Below the pieces are notes generated by a model. The model saw only the letters and a program-made list of their open reading frames with translations. It made no database searches and had not been told where the DNA came from. From an uncultured Mailhella sp. (GTDB lineage: Bacteria > Desulfobacterota > Desulfovibrionia > Desulfovibrionales > Desulfovibrionaceae): 39,529 nt of DNA. Position 1 is the stretch's first letter. Each line of letters starts with the position of its first letter. Positions 16,614-25,193 of this stretch are shown here, piece by piece. Location of the stretch: assembly GCF_944324995.1 (NCBI RefSeq), contig NZ_CALUYL010000029.1:1-39529 (forward strand), given 5' to 3'. The position numbers and the translations under genes are program-made.

Positions 16614-17975
16614 TCAGGCCAGGTACGATTTATGATCGTTGAGAATATGACGCTCATCCAGCGCATTCTTGATGCGGCGCTGCATGGCGAGTTCAACATC
16701 AGACGCATGCGACAGATAATACGGGCGCTTGCTCAGGCCAATGCCGTGTTCGCCGGACGTAAGTCCGCCCAGACGAAACGCTTCTCCGTATATCCTCTTC
16801 ATGCAGGAAGCAAGTTCCGTGCTCCACTCCTCGTCGGAACGCTCGCCGCGCATCACGCAAAGATGCACGTTGCCGTCTCCGGCATGACCGAACGCGACCA
16901 TCCGAATGCCGGTTTCCTGCTCCACTTCATGAACGTAGGACACGAAATCCGCAATCTTGTCGATAGGCACGACGATGTCCACCGGTTCCTGTTCGGAGAT
17001 GGCTTCCACCGCCTTCACCAGGCAGCCGCGCACGCTCCAGATCTCCGCCGCCCGGGCCGGATCGCCGAGCGGAATAAAATCCAGCGCGCCGTGGGCGAGC
17101 ACCAGTTCGCGCACGCGCTCCACGCGGTCTTCAATGTCGTTTTTGTGCCCGTCGAAGGTGAGCAGAATGTAGGCTGCGGCCTGCGGACAGGGGTAGCTGA
17201 TGCCCGTGAAGCGCTCGCCGAGCTCCACCACGCTGCGCTCCACGAATTCCACGGCCGTGGGATTCAGACCGGCCTGAAGAATCGCGGGAACCGTCCGGAT
17301 GCCGTCCTCAAGACCGGCAAAGGGAACCAGCGCCGTAAGAGAATATTCCGGCTTGCCCACCAGACGCAGCAGGCAGCGCGTGATCACGGCCAGCGTGCCT
17401 TCCGAGCCGATGACAAGCTGCCTGAGATCCAGACCGCTGGCGTCCTTGACGTTCCTGCTTCCCAGCTCCACGACGTCGCCGTTGGCCAAAACCACGGTGA
17501 GCCCGCGCACGTAGTCGCGGGTGACGCCGTATTTCACGGCCCTCATGCCCCCGGCGTTGGTGGAAATGTTGCCGCCGAGCGTCGAGGCCTTTTCACCCGG
17601 ATCTGGAGGATAGAACAGTCCCAGAGATTCCACCCGGGCCTGAAAATCCTTCAGCAGCACGCCGGGTTCCACCGTGGCGGTAAACGTTGCGGGATCTATG
17701 TCCAGAATGCGGTTCATGCGGGAAAGATCGAGAATGATGCCCCCGCCGGGCACCGTGGAGCCCACGAGATTGGTTCCCGCGCCGCGCGGGGTCACGGGAA
17801 TGCGGTTTTCCCAGGCAAAGCGCATGACGGCGCTCACCTCTTCCGTGGACAGGGGATATACCAGCGCCTGCGCGGTTCCGCGGCGACGGCCCAGCGTGTC
17901 GGACAGGGCCGCTTCGGGAATGTTTTCCAAAAGAACGCGATCCTTGTCGCGGATGATGTCGTAAAGTTCTCGCAT
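16614..17975 (-). CDS. FAD-linked 2-hydroxyacid dehydrogenase (GlcD/D-LDH family)
   Basis: A 453-residue flavoprotein of the GlcD / D-lactate dehydrogenase family, which oxidises D-2-hydroxy acids to 2-oxo acids and passes electrons to quinone or another carrier. The FAD-binding PCMH domain fills the first half (TPRGAGTNLVGSTVPGG near residue 60; PPDPGEKASTLGGNISTNAGG near 120-140). The C-terminal oxidase domain carries the metal motif GHAGDGNVH and the SGEHGIG end motif. It has no iron-sulfur cluster region. GGAG precedes the start, nine bases after the MetQ stop. Between a methionine importer and an aminotransferase its likely substrate is 2-hydroxy-4-methylthiobutanoate. Lactate or glycolate remain possible. 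Confidence 0.85.
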   Translation of the reverse strand: MRELYDIIRDKDRVLLENIPEAALSDTLGRRRGTAQALVYPLSTEEVSAVMRFAWENRIPVTPRGAGTNLVGSTVPGGGIILDLSRMNRILDIDPATFTATVEPGVLLKDFQARVESLGLFYPPDPGEKASTLGGNISTNAGGMRAVKYGVTRDYVRGLTVVLANGDVVELGSRNVKDASGLDLRQLVIGSEGTLAVITRCLLRLVGKPEYSLTALVPFAGLEDGIRTVPAILQAGLNPTAVEFVERSVVELGERFTGISYPCPQAAAYILLTFDGHKNDIEDRVERVRELVLAHGALDFIPLGDPARAAEIWSVRGCLVKAVEAISEQEPVDIVVPIDKIADFVSYVHEVEQETGIRMVAFGHAGDGNVHLCVMRGERSDEEWSTELASCMKRIYGEAFRLGGLTSGEHGIGLSKRPYYLSHASDVELAMQRRIKNALDERHILNDHKSYLA

Positions 17976-17984
17976 GATGTGCTC

Positions 17985-18785
17985 CTATTTCCAGGCCGGC
18001 ACAAAGAAACCGGCAAACGTGGTGTTGAATACGTCGATGACCGCCTGCGACTGATACGCTTCCACGATGCGCCGGTACACGGGGTTCTGCGCGTCCGCTG
18101 CGCGGCTGGCAATGAGGCAGGTGTAGCTGTCGTCGTCATACCTGGGTTCCTTGAAGATGGCCTCGTCGGCGGTAAGACCGCTGTCCAGCGCATAGTTTCC
18201 GTTGACGGCCGCCAGCGCCACGTCGGGCAGCGTGGAAACGATCAGGTTGGCGTCCATCTCCACGAAATCAAGGTCCACGCAGGTGGATTCGATGTCGGAA
18301 AGCTCGGGAGACGCGCCCGCGCCTTTTCTGAGCTTCAGCACTCCGGCCGCTTCCAGCAGTTTCAGGGCGCGTCCTTCGTTGGTAGCGTCATTGGGCACGG
18401 CCACCTTATCGCCGTCCTTCAGCTCACTTACCGACTTGATTTTATTGGAATACAGGTTCATGGCCACAATGAACGTGTCTCCTATGGAAGCAATCTCATA
18501 GCCGTTGTTCCTTATCTCGTTCCGCAGAAACGCGTGATGCTGAAAGGCGTTGAGATCCACTTCCCCGCTGGCCAGCGCCTGATTGGGCAGGGAAAAATTG
18601 GAAAACTGCACGTATTCGAGCTTCACGCCCTCCTTGGCCATGGTTTCGGCCACGGGAGCCCAGATTTCTTCATACACCGCGCCGGTGAGACCGATTTTCA
18701 CCACCTGTTCCGCAAACGCGGAAGCCGGGGCGGCCAGAAGGACGAAAAAAAGCACGGACGACTTGATGACGGCGGAAATATTCAT
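17985..18785 (-). CDS. metQ: Methionine-type ABC transporter substrate-binding protein
   Basis: A 266-residue periplasmic NlpA/MetQ family binding protein, delivering D/L-methionine or a related compound to MetNI. The open frame extends upstream, but the Met at 18785 starts a clear signal peptide (MNISAVIKSSVLFFVLLAAP, cleavage near AFA) with GAGG before it. The mature part shows the family segments KIGLTGAVYEEIWAPV, LNAFQHHAFL, AVPNDATNEGRAL and NGNYALDSGL. There is no lipobox cysteine, although most MetQ proteins are lipoproteins. This one seems to be a soluble periplasmic protein. Because binding-site residues are not diagnostic by eye, a hydroxy or oxo analogue could also be the ligand. 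Confidence 0.88.
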   Translation of the reverse strand: MNISAVIKSSVLFFVLLAAPASAFAEQVVKIGLTGAVYEEIWAPVAETMAKEGVKLEYVQFSNFSLPNQALASGEVDLNAFQHHAFLRNEIRNNGYEIASIGDTFIVAMNLYSNKIKSVSELKDGDKVAVPNDATNEGRALKLLEAAGVLKLRKGAGASPELSDIESTCVDLDFVEMDANLIVSTLPDVALAAVNGNYALDSGLTADEAIFKEPRYDDDSYTCLIASRAADAQNPVYRRIVEAYQSQAVIDVFNTTFAGFFVPAWK

Positions 18786-18817
18786 GATAAACCTCAAAGT
18801 AGTGTTGGCTGCTGTGA

Positions 18818-19498
18818 TTAGTGTTTGCTGATGCGGGCCACAAGGCTCCCCAGAAGCTGAATGACCGTGACTATGGCGACAAGCACGATGACCGTGGAAT
18901 AAATGATGTCCATGCGGCTGCGCTGCTGACCATAGACATAGGCGAAGTTGCCGAGCCCGCCTGCGCCCACGGCTCCGGCCATGGCCGTCAGACCTATGAG
19001 ACTGATGAGCGTAATCGTCACGCCGCGGGCGATGGCGGGAATGCTCTCGCGAAGATACACCCGGCAAATAATGTCGAGTCTGCCGCAGCCCATGGACTGC
19101 GCCGCCTCCACGAGGCCGGGACTGACCTCGCTCAGCGCCGATTCCATCTGTCTGGCGAGAAAGGGCACCGTTCCGAACACGAGAGGCACGATGGAGCCCT
19201 GCACGCCGATGGCCGTGCCGGAAATGAGACGGGTCAAAGGCAGAAGGCAGAACAGCAGAATGATGAACGGAATGGACCGGAACAGATTGATGGTCTTGTC
19301 CAGCACTTCGTAGATCAGACGGTTCTCGAGAATCCCGCCCCGCCGGGTGACGATGAGCAGGACGCCGAGCGCAAGCCCCAGAACAAAGGATATGCTTCCG
19401 GACCAGAGCGTCATCTGCAGGGTTTCCACCGTGCTGCGCCAGAGCATGGGCAGCGACTTCATGGTATAGGGAAAATATTCGACGAGCAGATCAAGCAT
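18818..19498 (-). CDS. metI: Methionine-type ABC transporter permease
   Basis: A 226-residue inner-membrane permease with about five to six transmembrane helices. It has the EAA loop consensus near residues 131-150 (EAAQSMGCGRLDIICRVYL), which contacts the ATPase. The segment FRSIPFIILLFCLLPLTRL and the end GAVGAGGLGNFAY are typical for MetI. Its start overlaps the end of metN by eight bases, so the two are translationally coupled. It forms the channel with MetN and takes ligand from MetQ. Confidence 0.9.
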   Translation of the reverse strand: MLDLLVEYFPYTMKSLPMLWRSTVETLQMTLWSGSISFVLGLALGVLLIVTRRGGILENRLIYEVLDKTINLFRSIPFIILLFCLLPLTRLISGTAIGVQGSIVPLVFGTVPFLARQMESALSEVSPGLVEAAQSMGCGRLDIICRVYLRESIPAIARGVTITLISLIGLTAMAGAVGAGGLGNFAYVYGQQRSRMDIIYSTVIVLVAIVTVIQLLGSLVARISKH

Positions 19499-20525
19499 TG
19501 AGAAGCACCTCCACGCCTACATGAATATGTTCAAGGTAATCAATACATTCCCGGATGGAGTTCTCCTTTCCCTCGGCAATGACGATCAAGCCGCCCAGAG
19601 GATGCCCGTCGATCATTTCGACATTGCCGAAAATAATGTTCAGATCCACGCCGTAGGTGCGGGAAAGATAGGAGACCAGCGCGCTGCAGACGTTGCGCTC
19701 AAGGTAGCGGAGGCTGAGAATGCACTGTCCCGGCTTCAGTTCCAGAAGCGGCGATTTCTCGTTCAGAAGGCGGCGGAATCCGGCCACATGAGACGTCATT
19801 TCCATGAAGTTGCGGGTCACGGGCTGCTGCGGATTGGCGAACACGGAAAACACGTCGCCCTGTTCCACCACGGCGCCGTTTTCCATGACAGCGACGTGAT
19901 GGCAGATTTCCTTGATGACCTGCATTTCGTGGGTGATGAGGACTATGGTCAGCCCCAGCTTGCGGTTCAGTTCGCGCAGAAGCTGGAGAATGGACTGGGT
20001 GGTCTGGGGATCAAGCGCGCTGGTGGCTTCGTCGCAGAGCAGCACTTCGGGCTCGCTGGCAAGCGCGCGGGCGATGGCCACGCGCTGCTTCTGGCCGCCG
20101 GAAAGCTGCGAGGGGTAGTCGTCTTCCCGGCCTGAAAGGCCTACGAGCTCAAGAAGTTCCCGCACACGAGCGGCCACGGCGTCTTTGGAAAGACCGCGTC
20201 CGGCGAGGGGAAAGGCCACATTGCCGAAGACCGTGCGTGAGCTGAACAGATTGAACTGCTGGAAGATCATGCCGATGCGGCGACGCGCGGCGCGCACTTC
20301 CGCGGAGCTCAGCTGCGTGAGATCAATATCGTCGAACAGCACCCTGCCCGAGGTGGGACGTTCCAGAAGATTGATGCAGCGAAGCAAGGTGGACTTTCCC
20401 GCGCCGGAAAAGCCGATGATGCCGAATATTTCGCCGCTCTTGATGGTCAGATGGACATGTTTGACGGCCTCCACGGGGCCCTGCGCGCCTGCGAATACCT
20501 TGCAGACGTCTTCGAGACGAATCAT
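19491..20525 (-). CDS. metN: Methionine-type ABC transporter ATPase with NIL domain
   Basis: A 344-residue ATPase that powers the importer at the inner membrane. Walker A is GFSGAGKST (residues 38-46), the ABC signature LSGGQKQRVAIARAL begins at 141 and Walker B is VLLCDEATSALD (161-172). Residues from about 265 to the end form the NIL domain, which in MetN binds methionine and shuts transport down when the cell is replete. That domain supports methionine-type specificity over other small-amino-acid importers. AAGGA precedes the start. It is the first gene of a five-gene minus-strand unit and is preceded by a leader with hairpins and a terminator. Confidence 0.92.
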   Translation of the reverse strand: MIRLEDVCKVFAGAQGPVEAVKHVHLTIKSGEIFGIIGFSGAGKSTLLRCINLLERPTSGRVLFDDIDLTQLSSAEVRAARRRIGMIFQQFNLFSSRTVFGNVAFPLAGRGLSKDAVAARVRELLELVGLSGREDDYPSQLSGGQKQRVAIARALASEPEVLLCDEATSALDPQTTQSILQLLRELNRKLGLTIVLITHEMQVIKEICHHVAVMENGAVVEQGDVFSVFANPQQPVTRNFMEMTSHVAGFRRLLNEKSPLLELKPGQCILSLRYLERNVCSALVSYLSRTYGVDLNIIFGNVEMIDGHPLGGLIVIAEGKENSIRECIDYLEHIHVGVEVLLNA

Positions 20526-20543
20526 GGGATGCGTTCCTTGCGG

Positions 20544-20575
20544 AAAAAAGGAAAAGAAACCGGAATACCTTCCGG
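20544..20575 (-). terminator. Attenuator terminator upstream of metN
   Basis: On the minus strand, CCGGAA-GGTA-TTCCGG (20560-20575) is followed by TTTCTTTTCCTTTTTT (20544-20559), 18 bases before the metN start codon. It is a short stem with an interrupted T tract, so it may be leaky. Its position inside the leader points to attenuation. Confidence 0.6.
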
Positions 20576-20589
20576 AGAACGCACGAAGA

Positions 20590-20667
20590 CTCCCAGGCGC
20601 AGGAGAAAAGCAGGCTTCTATCTAGCGAACGGGCATAGACTCCCTGCGCATGTGACGCGCCTGGGAG
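20590..20667 (-). promoter_or_regulatory. Mutually exclusive hairpins in the metN leader
   Basis: In the minus-strand transcript, CTCCCAGGCGC (20657-20667) can pair locally with GCGCAGGGAG (20640-20649), giving nine pairs and a seven-base loop. It can instead pair with a perfect 11-base complement, GCGCCTGGGAG (20590-20600). The two cannot form together. This is the geometry of a conditional RNA switch, though neither structure overlaps the terminator stem directly. No SAM riboswitch consensus is visible. Confidence 0.55.
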
Positions 20668-20726
20668 CAAAACATTCGTCCGAAACGAAAGTTCCGGCGA
20701 ACAAGCCGTTCGAAAAATAGAGCCAT
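20622..20726 (-). CDS. Possible methionine-containing leader peptide
   Basis: A 34-residue ORF (starts MALFFERLVRRN, ends ESMPVR) begins ten bases after a GAGG site. It contains Met at positions 1, 18, 26 and 31. The Met26 codon lies at the edge of the local hairpin and Met31 just beyond it, so ribosome position could decide which hairpin forms. A link to methionine supply is inferred; four Met in 34 residues is suggestive, not proof. It may also be a chance ORF. Confidence 0.35.
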   Translation of the reverse strand: MALFFERLVRRNFRFGRMFCSQARHMRRESMPVR

Positions 20727-21484
20727 AATCTTTACCTCGGGCTATACCTGCCTGACCTTTTATTTTTTGTCAAATAAAAAATAGAGACATATGCCAACAA
20801 GATACAAAAATTCTGCTTCCCGTAACCTGCGGCGCGCCCTCCATGCGGGCCGTCGTCTTCCGCGCTGCGCGGCAATCTCCGGGCGGTGAAAACGGAAGAC
20901 GATCTGCCCGGAAGCACTGTGCCGGAACGGCCGGACGCCTCCCGCCCTCTTTCCTTTTCCTCCGCGCATGGCCGCGGCGCTCCCTGAACGGAGGCGCTGC
21001 CGTTTCGGCCTCTCCCGCGCCCTTTGCTGCGCCCTTCTCCGCCTGATGGCGCAGCCTGTGACGAAACATGCCGTTCGCGGAAGAAGGCGTCCTTTTTCCG
21101 ACTTCCTTCCTTGCCGCACGTTATTTTTCCCCTTTATGCCCTTTGACAAAATCAGGCAATTTTTTGCCACAAATGCATCTTCATCCTCTTGTCGCCCTCA
21201 TCTATTCTGCAAATCAGAAAAGAGCGTTTCCACACGGTACCGTACAGCGAGGCCCGCGCCTTCCATCGGCGTTCGCTGCCGCGCTGCACGCTTCCATGCT
21301 TCGGAGGCTGCAAAGCGAACATGCCCCGCTTTTTCTTGCGGGGAACAACGCCGTTTTTTCTCCGCACATGGACTCGATCCCCGATTCTCTTCGGCACGCG
21401 ATGCAGAGCTCTTGTTCCCGCCTCCAATGCTTCAAAAAACCATGGAACCTTCAAACACACTCTCTGCAAGGTAAGGAGCAATGC
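20727..21484. other. Divergent intergenic region, metN leader / FGE-like gene
   Basis: About 760 bases without a supported gene. TTGACA on the minus strand (20768-20773) could be the -35 element of the met unit, but no good -10 lies 16-18 bases away. The rest is GC-rich. The several overlapping open frames on both strands show no family match or consistent start. Confidence 0.45.
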
Positions 21485-22306
21485 ATGAAATTTTTCTTCA
21501 TCACAGCCCTTTGTCTGAGCGCCATATTGTCGGCATCCCAGGTTCAGGCCGCAACCGAGCTTGTCCTCATTCAGGGCGGGGACTTTGACATGGGAAGTCC
21601 GACCTCGGAAAACCGCCGGGAAAAAGACGAAGTGCGCCACCATGTCGCGCTGTCTTCCTTTTATATGGGCAGCCGGGAAGTGACGCAGAAGGAATACGCG
21701 GAACTTATGGGAAACAATCCCAGCCGGTTCCAGGGCGATGACCTGCCGGTGGAAAATGTCAGCTGGCACGATGCCGTGGCGTACTGCAACGCCAGAAGCG
21801 TTGCCGAAAACCTGACGCCTGCCTACGTCATCCGCGGCAGTGGAGACGCCCGAACCGTGACGTGGAACCGCAGCGCGAACGGCTACCGGCTCCCGACGGA
21901 AGCGGAATGGGAATACGCCTGCCGGGCGGGGACGACCACGCCGTTTTCCACGGGAGAGAACGTCACCGTCGATCAGGCGAACTATTACGGCACGTATCCC
22001 TATGACGGCTATCCCAGCGGCCGGTACCGCAGCCGTACCATTGCTGCGGGCAGCTTCGCGCCCAACGCCTGGGGCCTGTACGACATGCACGGCAACGTCT
22101 GGGAATGGTGCTGGGACTGGTACGGAGCCTACGGCGATGAGAGCGCCGTCAATCCTGCCGGAGCCGATTCCGGAACCTACCGGGTCAACCGGGGAGGAGG
22201 CTGGAATGATTTTGGGCGTCATCTTCGTTCTGCTTACCGAGCGGCGTATCCGCCGGAAAACAGGACGTTCAATCTCGGATTCCGCCTTGCCCGCAACGCG
22301 GACTGA
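21485..22306 (+). CDS. Secreted FGE/SUMF1-fold protein without FGE cysteines
   Basis: A 273-residue protein with a Sec signal peptide (cleavage near VQA, residue about 21) and a single formylglycine-generating-enzyme-like domain. Diagnostic segments are MGSPTSENRR, VTQKEYAELMGNNPSRF, PVENVSWHDAVAYCN, YRLPTEAEWEYACRAG, GLYDMHGNVWEWCWDW and RGGGWNDFGRHLRSAYR. The redox cysteines that FGE uses near the C-terminus are absent (Trp-Asn-Asp at that spot), so it should not oxidise sulfatases. Relatives include sulfoxide synthases and lectin-like proteins. AAGGAG lies seven bases before the ATG at 21485, and the longer upstream frame is not needed. It probably acts in the periplasm and heads a seven-gene plus-strand run. 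Confidence 0.85.
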   Translation: MKFFFITALCLSAILSASQVQAATELVLIQGGDFDMGSPTSENRREKDEVRHHVALSSFYMGSREVTQKEYAELMGNNPSRFQGDDLPVENVSWHDAVAYCNARSVAENLTPAYVIRGSGDARTVTWNRSANGYRLPTEAEWEYACRAGTTTPFSTGENVTVDQANYYGTYPYDGYPSGRYRSRTIAAGSFAPNAWGLYDMHGNVWEWCWDWYGAYGDESAVNPAGADSGTYRVNRGGGWNDFGRHLRSAYRAAYPPENRTFNLGFRLARNAD

Positions 22307-22376
22307 CGTCCCCCCGGGCCCGAGCAGCTCGCTTCACGGCATTTGCAGAACAACCGCTGAACCTTTCAGGAGAATT

Positions 22377-22961
22377 ATGATGATTATCTCTTTTTCCCGC
22401 CGTCGTTTTCTGACCATGTCCGTCATGGCTCTCGGCGCTCTCGCCGTCAACGGCCTCTTTCGACCGGCTCATGCCGCGCCTTCCGACACGCTGATTGCGT
22501 ATTTTTCGTGGTCGGGCAACACCCGCGGCATCGCACGACTGCTGCATCAGAAAATCGGCGGAGACCTCGTGGAAATCGAACCGGTCACGCCCTATTCCGA
22601 AAACTACAACACCTGCCTGGACCAGGCCAAACGCGATCAGGAACGCGCGGCAAGGCCGGAACTGAAAACCCGCATCGCCGACATGGCGCGCTACAAGACG
22701 GTGTTCCTGGGCTATCCCAACTGGTGGGCCTCCATTCCCATGCCCATCGCCTCCTTTCTGGAGCAGTACGATTTTTCCGGCAAGACCATCGTCCCCTTCG
22801 TAAGCCACGGCGGCGGGCGTCTGGGCCAGAGCGTCACGGCCATCGCCAAGCTCTGCCCGTCCTCCAGAATTCTGGAAGCCCTTTCCGTTCGCTACAGCGG
22901 CGGTTCCTCACTCTCGGAGGATATGGATACCTGGCTGAATAGAATAGGAATAAAAGGATAA
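22377..22961 (+). CDS. Tat-signal flavodoxin-like protein 1
   Basis: A 194-residue flavodoxin of the short-chain Flavodoxin_4 type, with an N-terminal twin-arginine signal (SRRRFLTMSVMALGALAV, cleavage near AHA). The FMN phosphate loop is FSWSGNTRGIA, and FLGYPNWWASIPMP is the conserved second FMN segment. A flavodoxin exported already folded with cofactor is unusual. It would carry electrons in the periplasm or at the membrane. An AGGAG site precedes two adjacent ATG codons (22377 and 22380), either of which could serve. A second Tat flavodoxin closes the same run at 26635. Confidence 0.85.
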   Translation: MMIISFSRRRFLTMSVMALGALAVNGLFRPAHAAPSDTLIAYFSWSGNTRGIARLLHQKIGGDLVEIEPVTPYSENYNTCLDQAKRDQERAARPELKTRIADMARYKTVFLGYPNWWASIPMPIASFLEQYDFSGKTIVPFVSHGGGRLGQSVTAIAKLCPSSRILEALSVRYSGGSSLSEDMDTWLNRIGIKG

Positions 22962-23017
22962 TCTGCCAGAACAATGGTGATTCATCCATTTTCACATCAT
23001 ATTTCAGGAAGATTGCC

Positions 23018-23971
23018 ATGAGTATTTCACGCCGAAACTTCGTCAGAGGAAGCCTTCTGGCTGCCGGAGCTGTAGCCGCCGGGTTATCTCCCCTCACCGC
23101 CGGGGCTTCAGAACGGGCCAAAGTTTATTTTACCAAAGACCTCAGCACGGAAAGCCTGCTCAGACTCTATCGCATGGTCAATCAAAACATTACCGGCAAT
23201 ATTGCCGTCAAACTGCATACCGGCGAACCGGACGGCCCGAACATTCTGCCGCGGGAATGGGTGAAGGCCTTTCTCACCGAAGTTCCCCATACCACTATCG
23301 TGGAATGCAACGTGTTGTACGCAAGTCCGCGCCAGACCACGGAAGGACATCGCAGAACGCTGGAGAGAAACGGATGGACGGAGTTTGCCACCGTGGACAT
23401 CATGGATGAAGACGGCGACACCCCGCTGCCCATCCGCGGCGGCAGGTGGCTCAAGGAAGTGGCCGTGGGAAGCCATCTGCTGAACTACGACTCCATGATC
23501 GTCCTCACCCACTTCAAGGGACATACCATGGGAGGCTTCGGCGGCTCGCTCAAGAACATATCCATCGGCTGCGCCTCCGGCAAACTGGGAAAGTTACAGA
23601 TTCACCGTGACGGAAATCAGACGTGGGCCGGGGGGCCTCGATTCATGGAGCGAATGGTCGAAGGCGGCAAAGCCATTACCGACCATTTCGGCAGCCGCAT
23701 TACCTACATCAATGTACTCAGAAATATGTCCGTCAGCTGCGACTGCGAAGGCGTGAACGCCGAACCGGTCCGTCTGCCGAACCTCGGCATTCTTGCCTCC
23801 ACGGACGTTCTTGCCATCGACAAGGCTTCCGTGGACATGATCTATGCCCTGCCCGCAGATATCCGCGCCCATATGGTGGAGCGCATAGAATCCCGCTCCG
23901 GCCTGCGCCAGCTCTCCTATATGAAGGAACTCGGCATGGGCAGCGATCAGTATGAACTCATCACGGTATAA
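23018..23971 (+). CDS. Tat-signal DUF362 family protein
   Basis: A 317-residue protein of the DUF362 family with a clear Tat signal (SRRNFVRGSLLAAGAVAAG). The body shows the family segments AVKLHTGEP, VGSHLLNYDSMIVLTHFKGH, GGFGGSLKNISIGCASGKLG and DVLAIDKASVDMI. DUF362 proteins are often found with ferredoxin domains; none is fused here. Their reaction is not established. The Tat signal implies folding, and perhaps cofactor binding, before export. The next gene starts 12 bases after its stop. Its place between a Tat flavodoxin and an alcohol dehydrogenase points to a redox role. Confidence 0.83.
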   Translation: MSISRRNFVRGSLLAAGAVAAGLSPLTAGASERAKVYFTKDLSTESLLRLYRMVNQNITGNIAVKLHTGEPDGPNILPREWVKAFLTEVPHTTIVECNVLYASPRQTTEGHRRTLERNGWTEFATVDIMDEDGDTPLPIRGGRWLKEVAVGSHLLNYDSMIVLTHFKGHTMGGFGGSLKNISIGCASGKLGKLQIHRDGNQTWAGGPRFMERMVEGGKAITDHFGSRITYINVLRNMSVSCDCEGVNAEPVRLPNLGILASTDVLAIDKASVDMIYALPADIRAHMVERIESRSGLRQLSYMKELGMGSDQYELITV

Positions 23972-23983
23972 AGGAATAATCAC

Positions 23984-25141
23984 ATGAAAAATTTTGAATT
24001 CTGCGTGACTACCGATATCTTGTTCGGGGTGGGTCAGGAACAGCATCTCCCCGAAAAGCTGAAGGCCTACGGCAAAAAAATCCTTCTGACCTATGGCGGC
24101 GGCAGTATCAAGAAAACCGGGCTTTACGACAGGCTGAAGGCTTTGCTGAACGACTTTGAAGTATTCGAGCTTGGCGGTATAGCTCCCAATCCGAAGATTG
24201 AAAGCGTCAGAGCCGGAGCCGCCATCTGCAAGCAGGAAGGCATCGACATTATTCTGGCCGTTGGCGGCGGAAGTACCATAGACTGCTCCAAAGCCATCGC
24301 CGCAGCGGCGTACTATGACGGCGACGCATGGGATCTTTTGCTGGACATGAGCAAAATTACCAAGGCCCTGCCCGTAGCCGTAGTTCTGACCATTGCCGCC
24401 ACAGGAAGCGAAATGGATTCCGTAGCTGTTATTTCCAATACGGAGACCAATGAAAAACTTCCGCTGTACTCTCCTCTGCTTCTGCCTAAAATAGCGGTAC
24501 TCAACCCGGAAAACACCTATACCGTTCCTCCATTTCAGACGGCTTCCGGCGCTGCGGACATCATGTCCCATGTCATCGAAAACTATTTCGACCGCGAACC
24601 GGCCTTTGTGCCCGACGCTCTTAATGAAGGCCTTTTGCGGACTGTCATAACCTATGCGCCTGTGGCACTGGAAGAGCCTGCCAACTACGAAGCAAGAGCA
24701 CAGCTTATGTGGGCCAGTACTCTGGCACTGAATGGTCTGGGTTCCACCGGTAAAAACTTTACCTGGAGCTGCCACTACATTGAGCATGAACTCAGTGCCT
24801 TTTATGACGTCACCCATGGGGCCGGGCTTGCCGTCCTGACTCCTTCCTGGATGCGCTACATCCTGTCCGACGAGACGGTGGACAAATTCTGCGACTATGC
24901 CGCCAATGTATGGGGATTCAGCAGGGAGGAAGATAAGTTCACTCTGGCCAACCGGGGCATTGATGCCACGGAAACGTTCTTCAAAAGAATCGGTCTGCCA
25001 TCCACGCTGACGGAACTTGGCATTGACGATACCATGTTCGAAATAATGGCGGAAAAGTCCGTCTGTGTCGGATTTCTTCAGAATGCTTATGTACCGCTGT
25101 ACGAAAAAGATGTCGTCAGAATTCTGCACATGTGTCTGTAG
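23984..25141 (+). CDS. Iron-containing alcohol dehydrogenase (YqhD/BDH type)
   Basis: A 385-residue group III alcohol dehydrogenase that reduces aldehydes with NAD(P)H. The dinucleotide loop is AVGGGSTID (residues 92-100) and TGSEMD follows near 140. The likely metal ligands are Asp192, His196, His264 and His278, with the spacing seen in E. coli YqhD. YqhD and relatives detoxify short and reactive aldehydes. This fits the YqhC-like regulator encoded nearby, since YqhC controls yqhD in E. coli. It has no signal peptide, so it should be cytoplasmic despite exported neighbours. Confidence 0.9.
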   Translation: MKNFEFCVTTDILFGVGQEQHLPEKLKAYGKKILLTYGGGSIKKTGLYDRLKALLNDFEVFELGGIAPNPKIESVRAGAAICKQEGIDIILAVGGGSTIDCSKAIAAAAYYDGDAWDLLLDMSKITKALPVAVVLTIAATGSEMDSVAVISNTETNEKLPLYSPLLLPKIAVLNPENTYTVPPFQTASGAADIMSHVIENYFDREPAFVPDALNEGLLRTVITYAPVALEEPANYEARAQLMWASTLALNGLGSTGKNFTWSCHYIEHELSAFYDVTHGAGLAVLTPSWMRYILSDETVDKFCDYAANVWGFSREEDKFTLANRGIDATETFFKRIGLPSTLTELGIDDTMFEIMAEKSVCVGFLQNAYVPLYEKDVVRILHMCL

Positions 25142-25193
25142 AACAACCACACACGCCAGCTAAATAGTCAATGACAGAAAACGGAGACTTCTT

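Noticed and set aside
20526..20760. SAM riboswitch upstream of metN
   Set aside because: The consensus elements of SAM-I, SAM-II and SAM-IV are not visible in the minus-strand leader, so I describe only the hairpins and the possible leader ORF.
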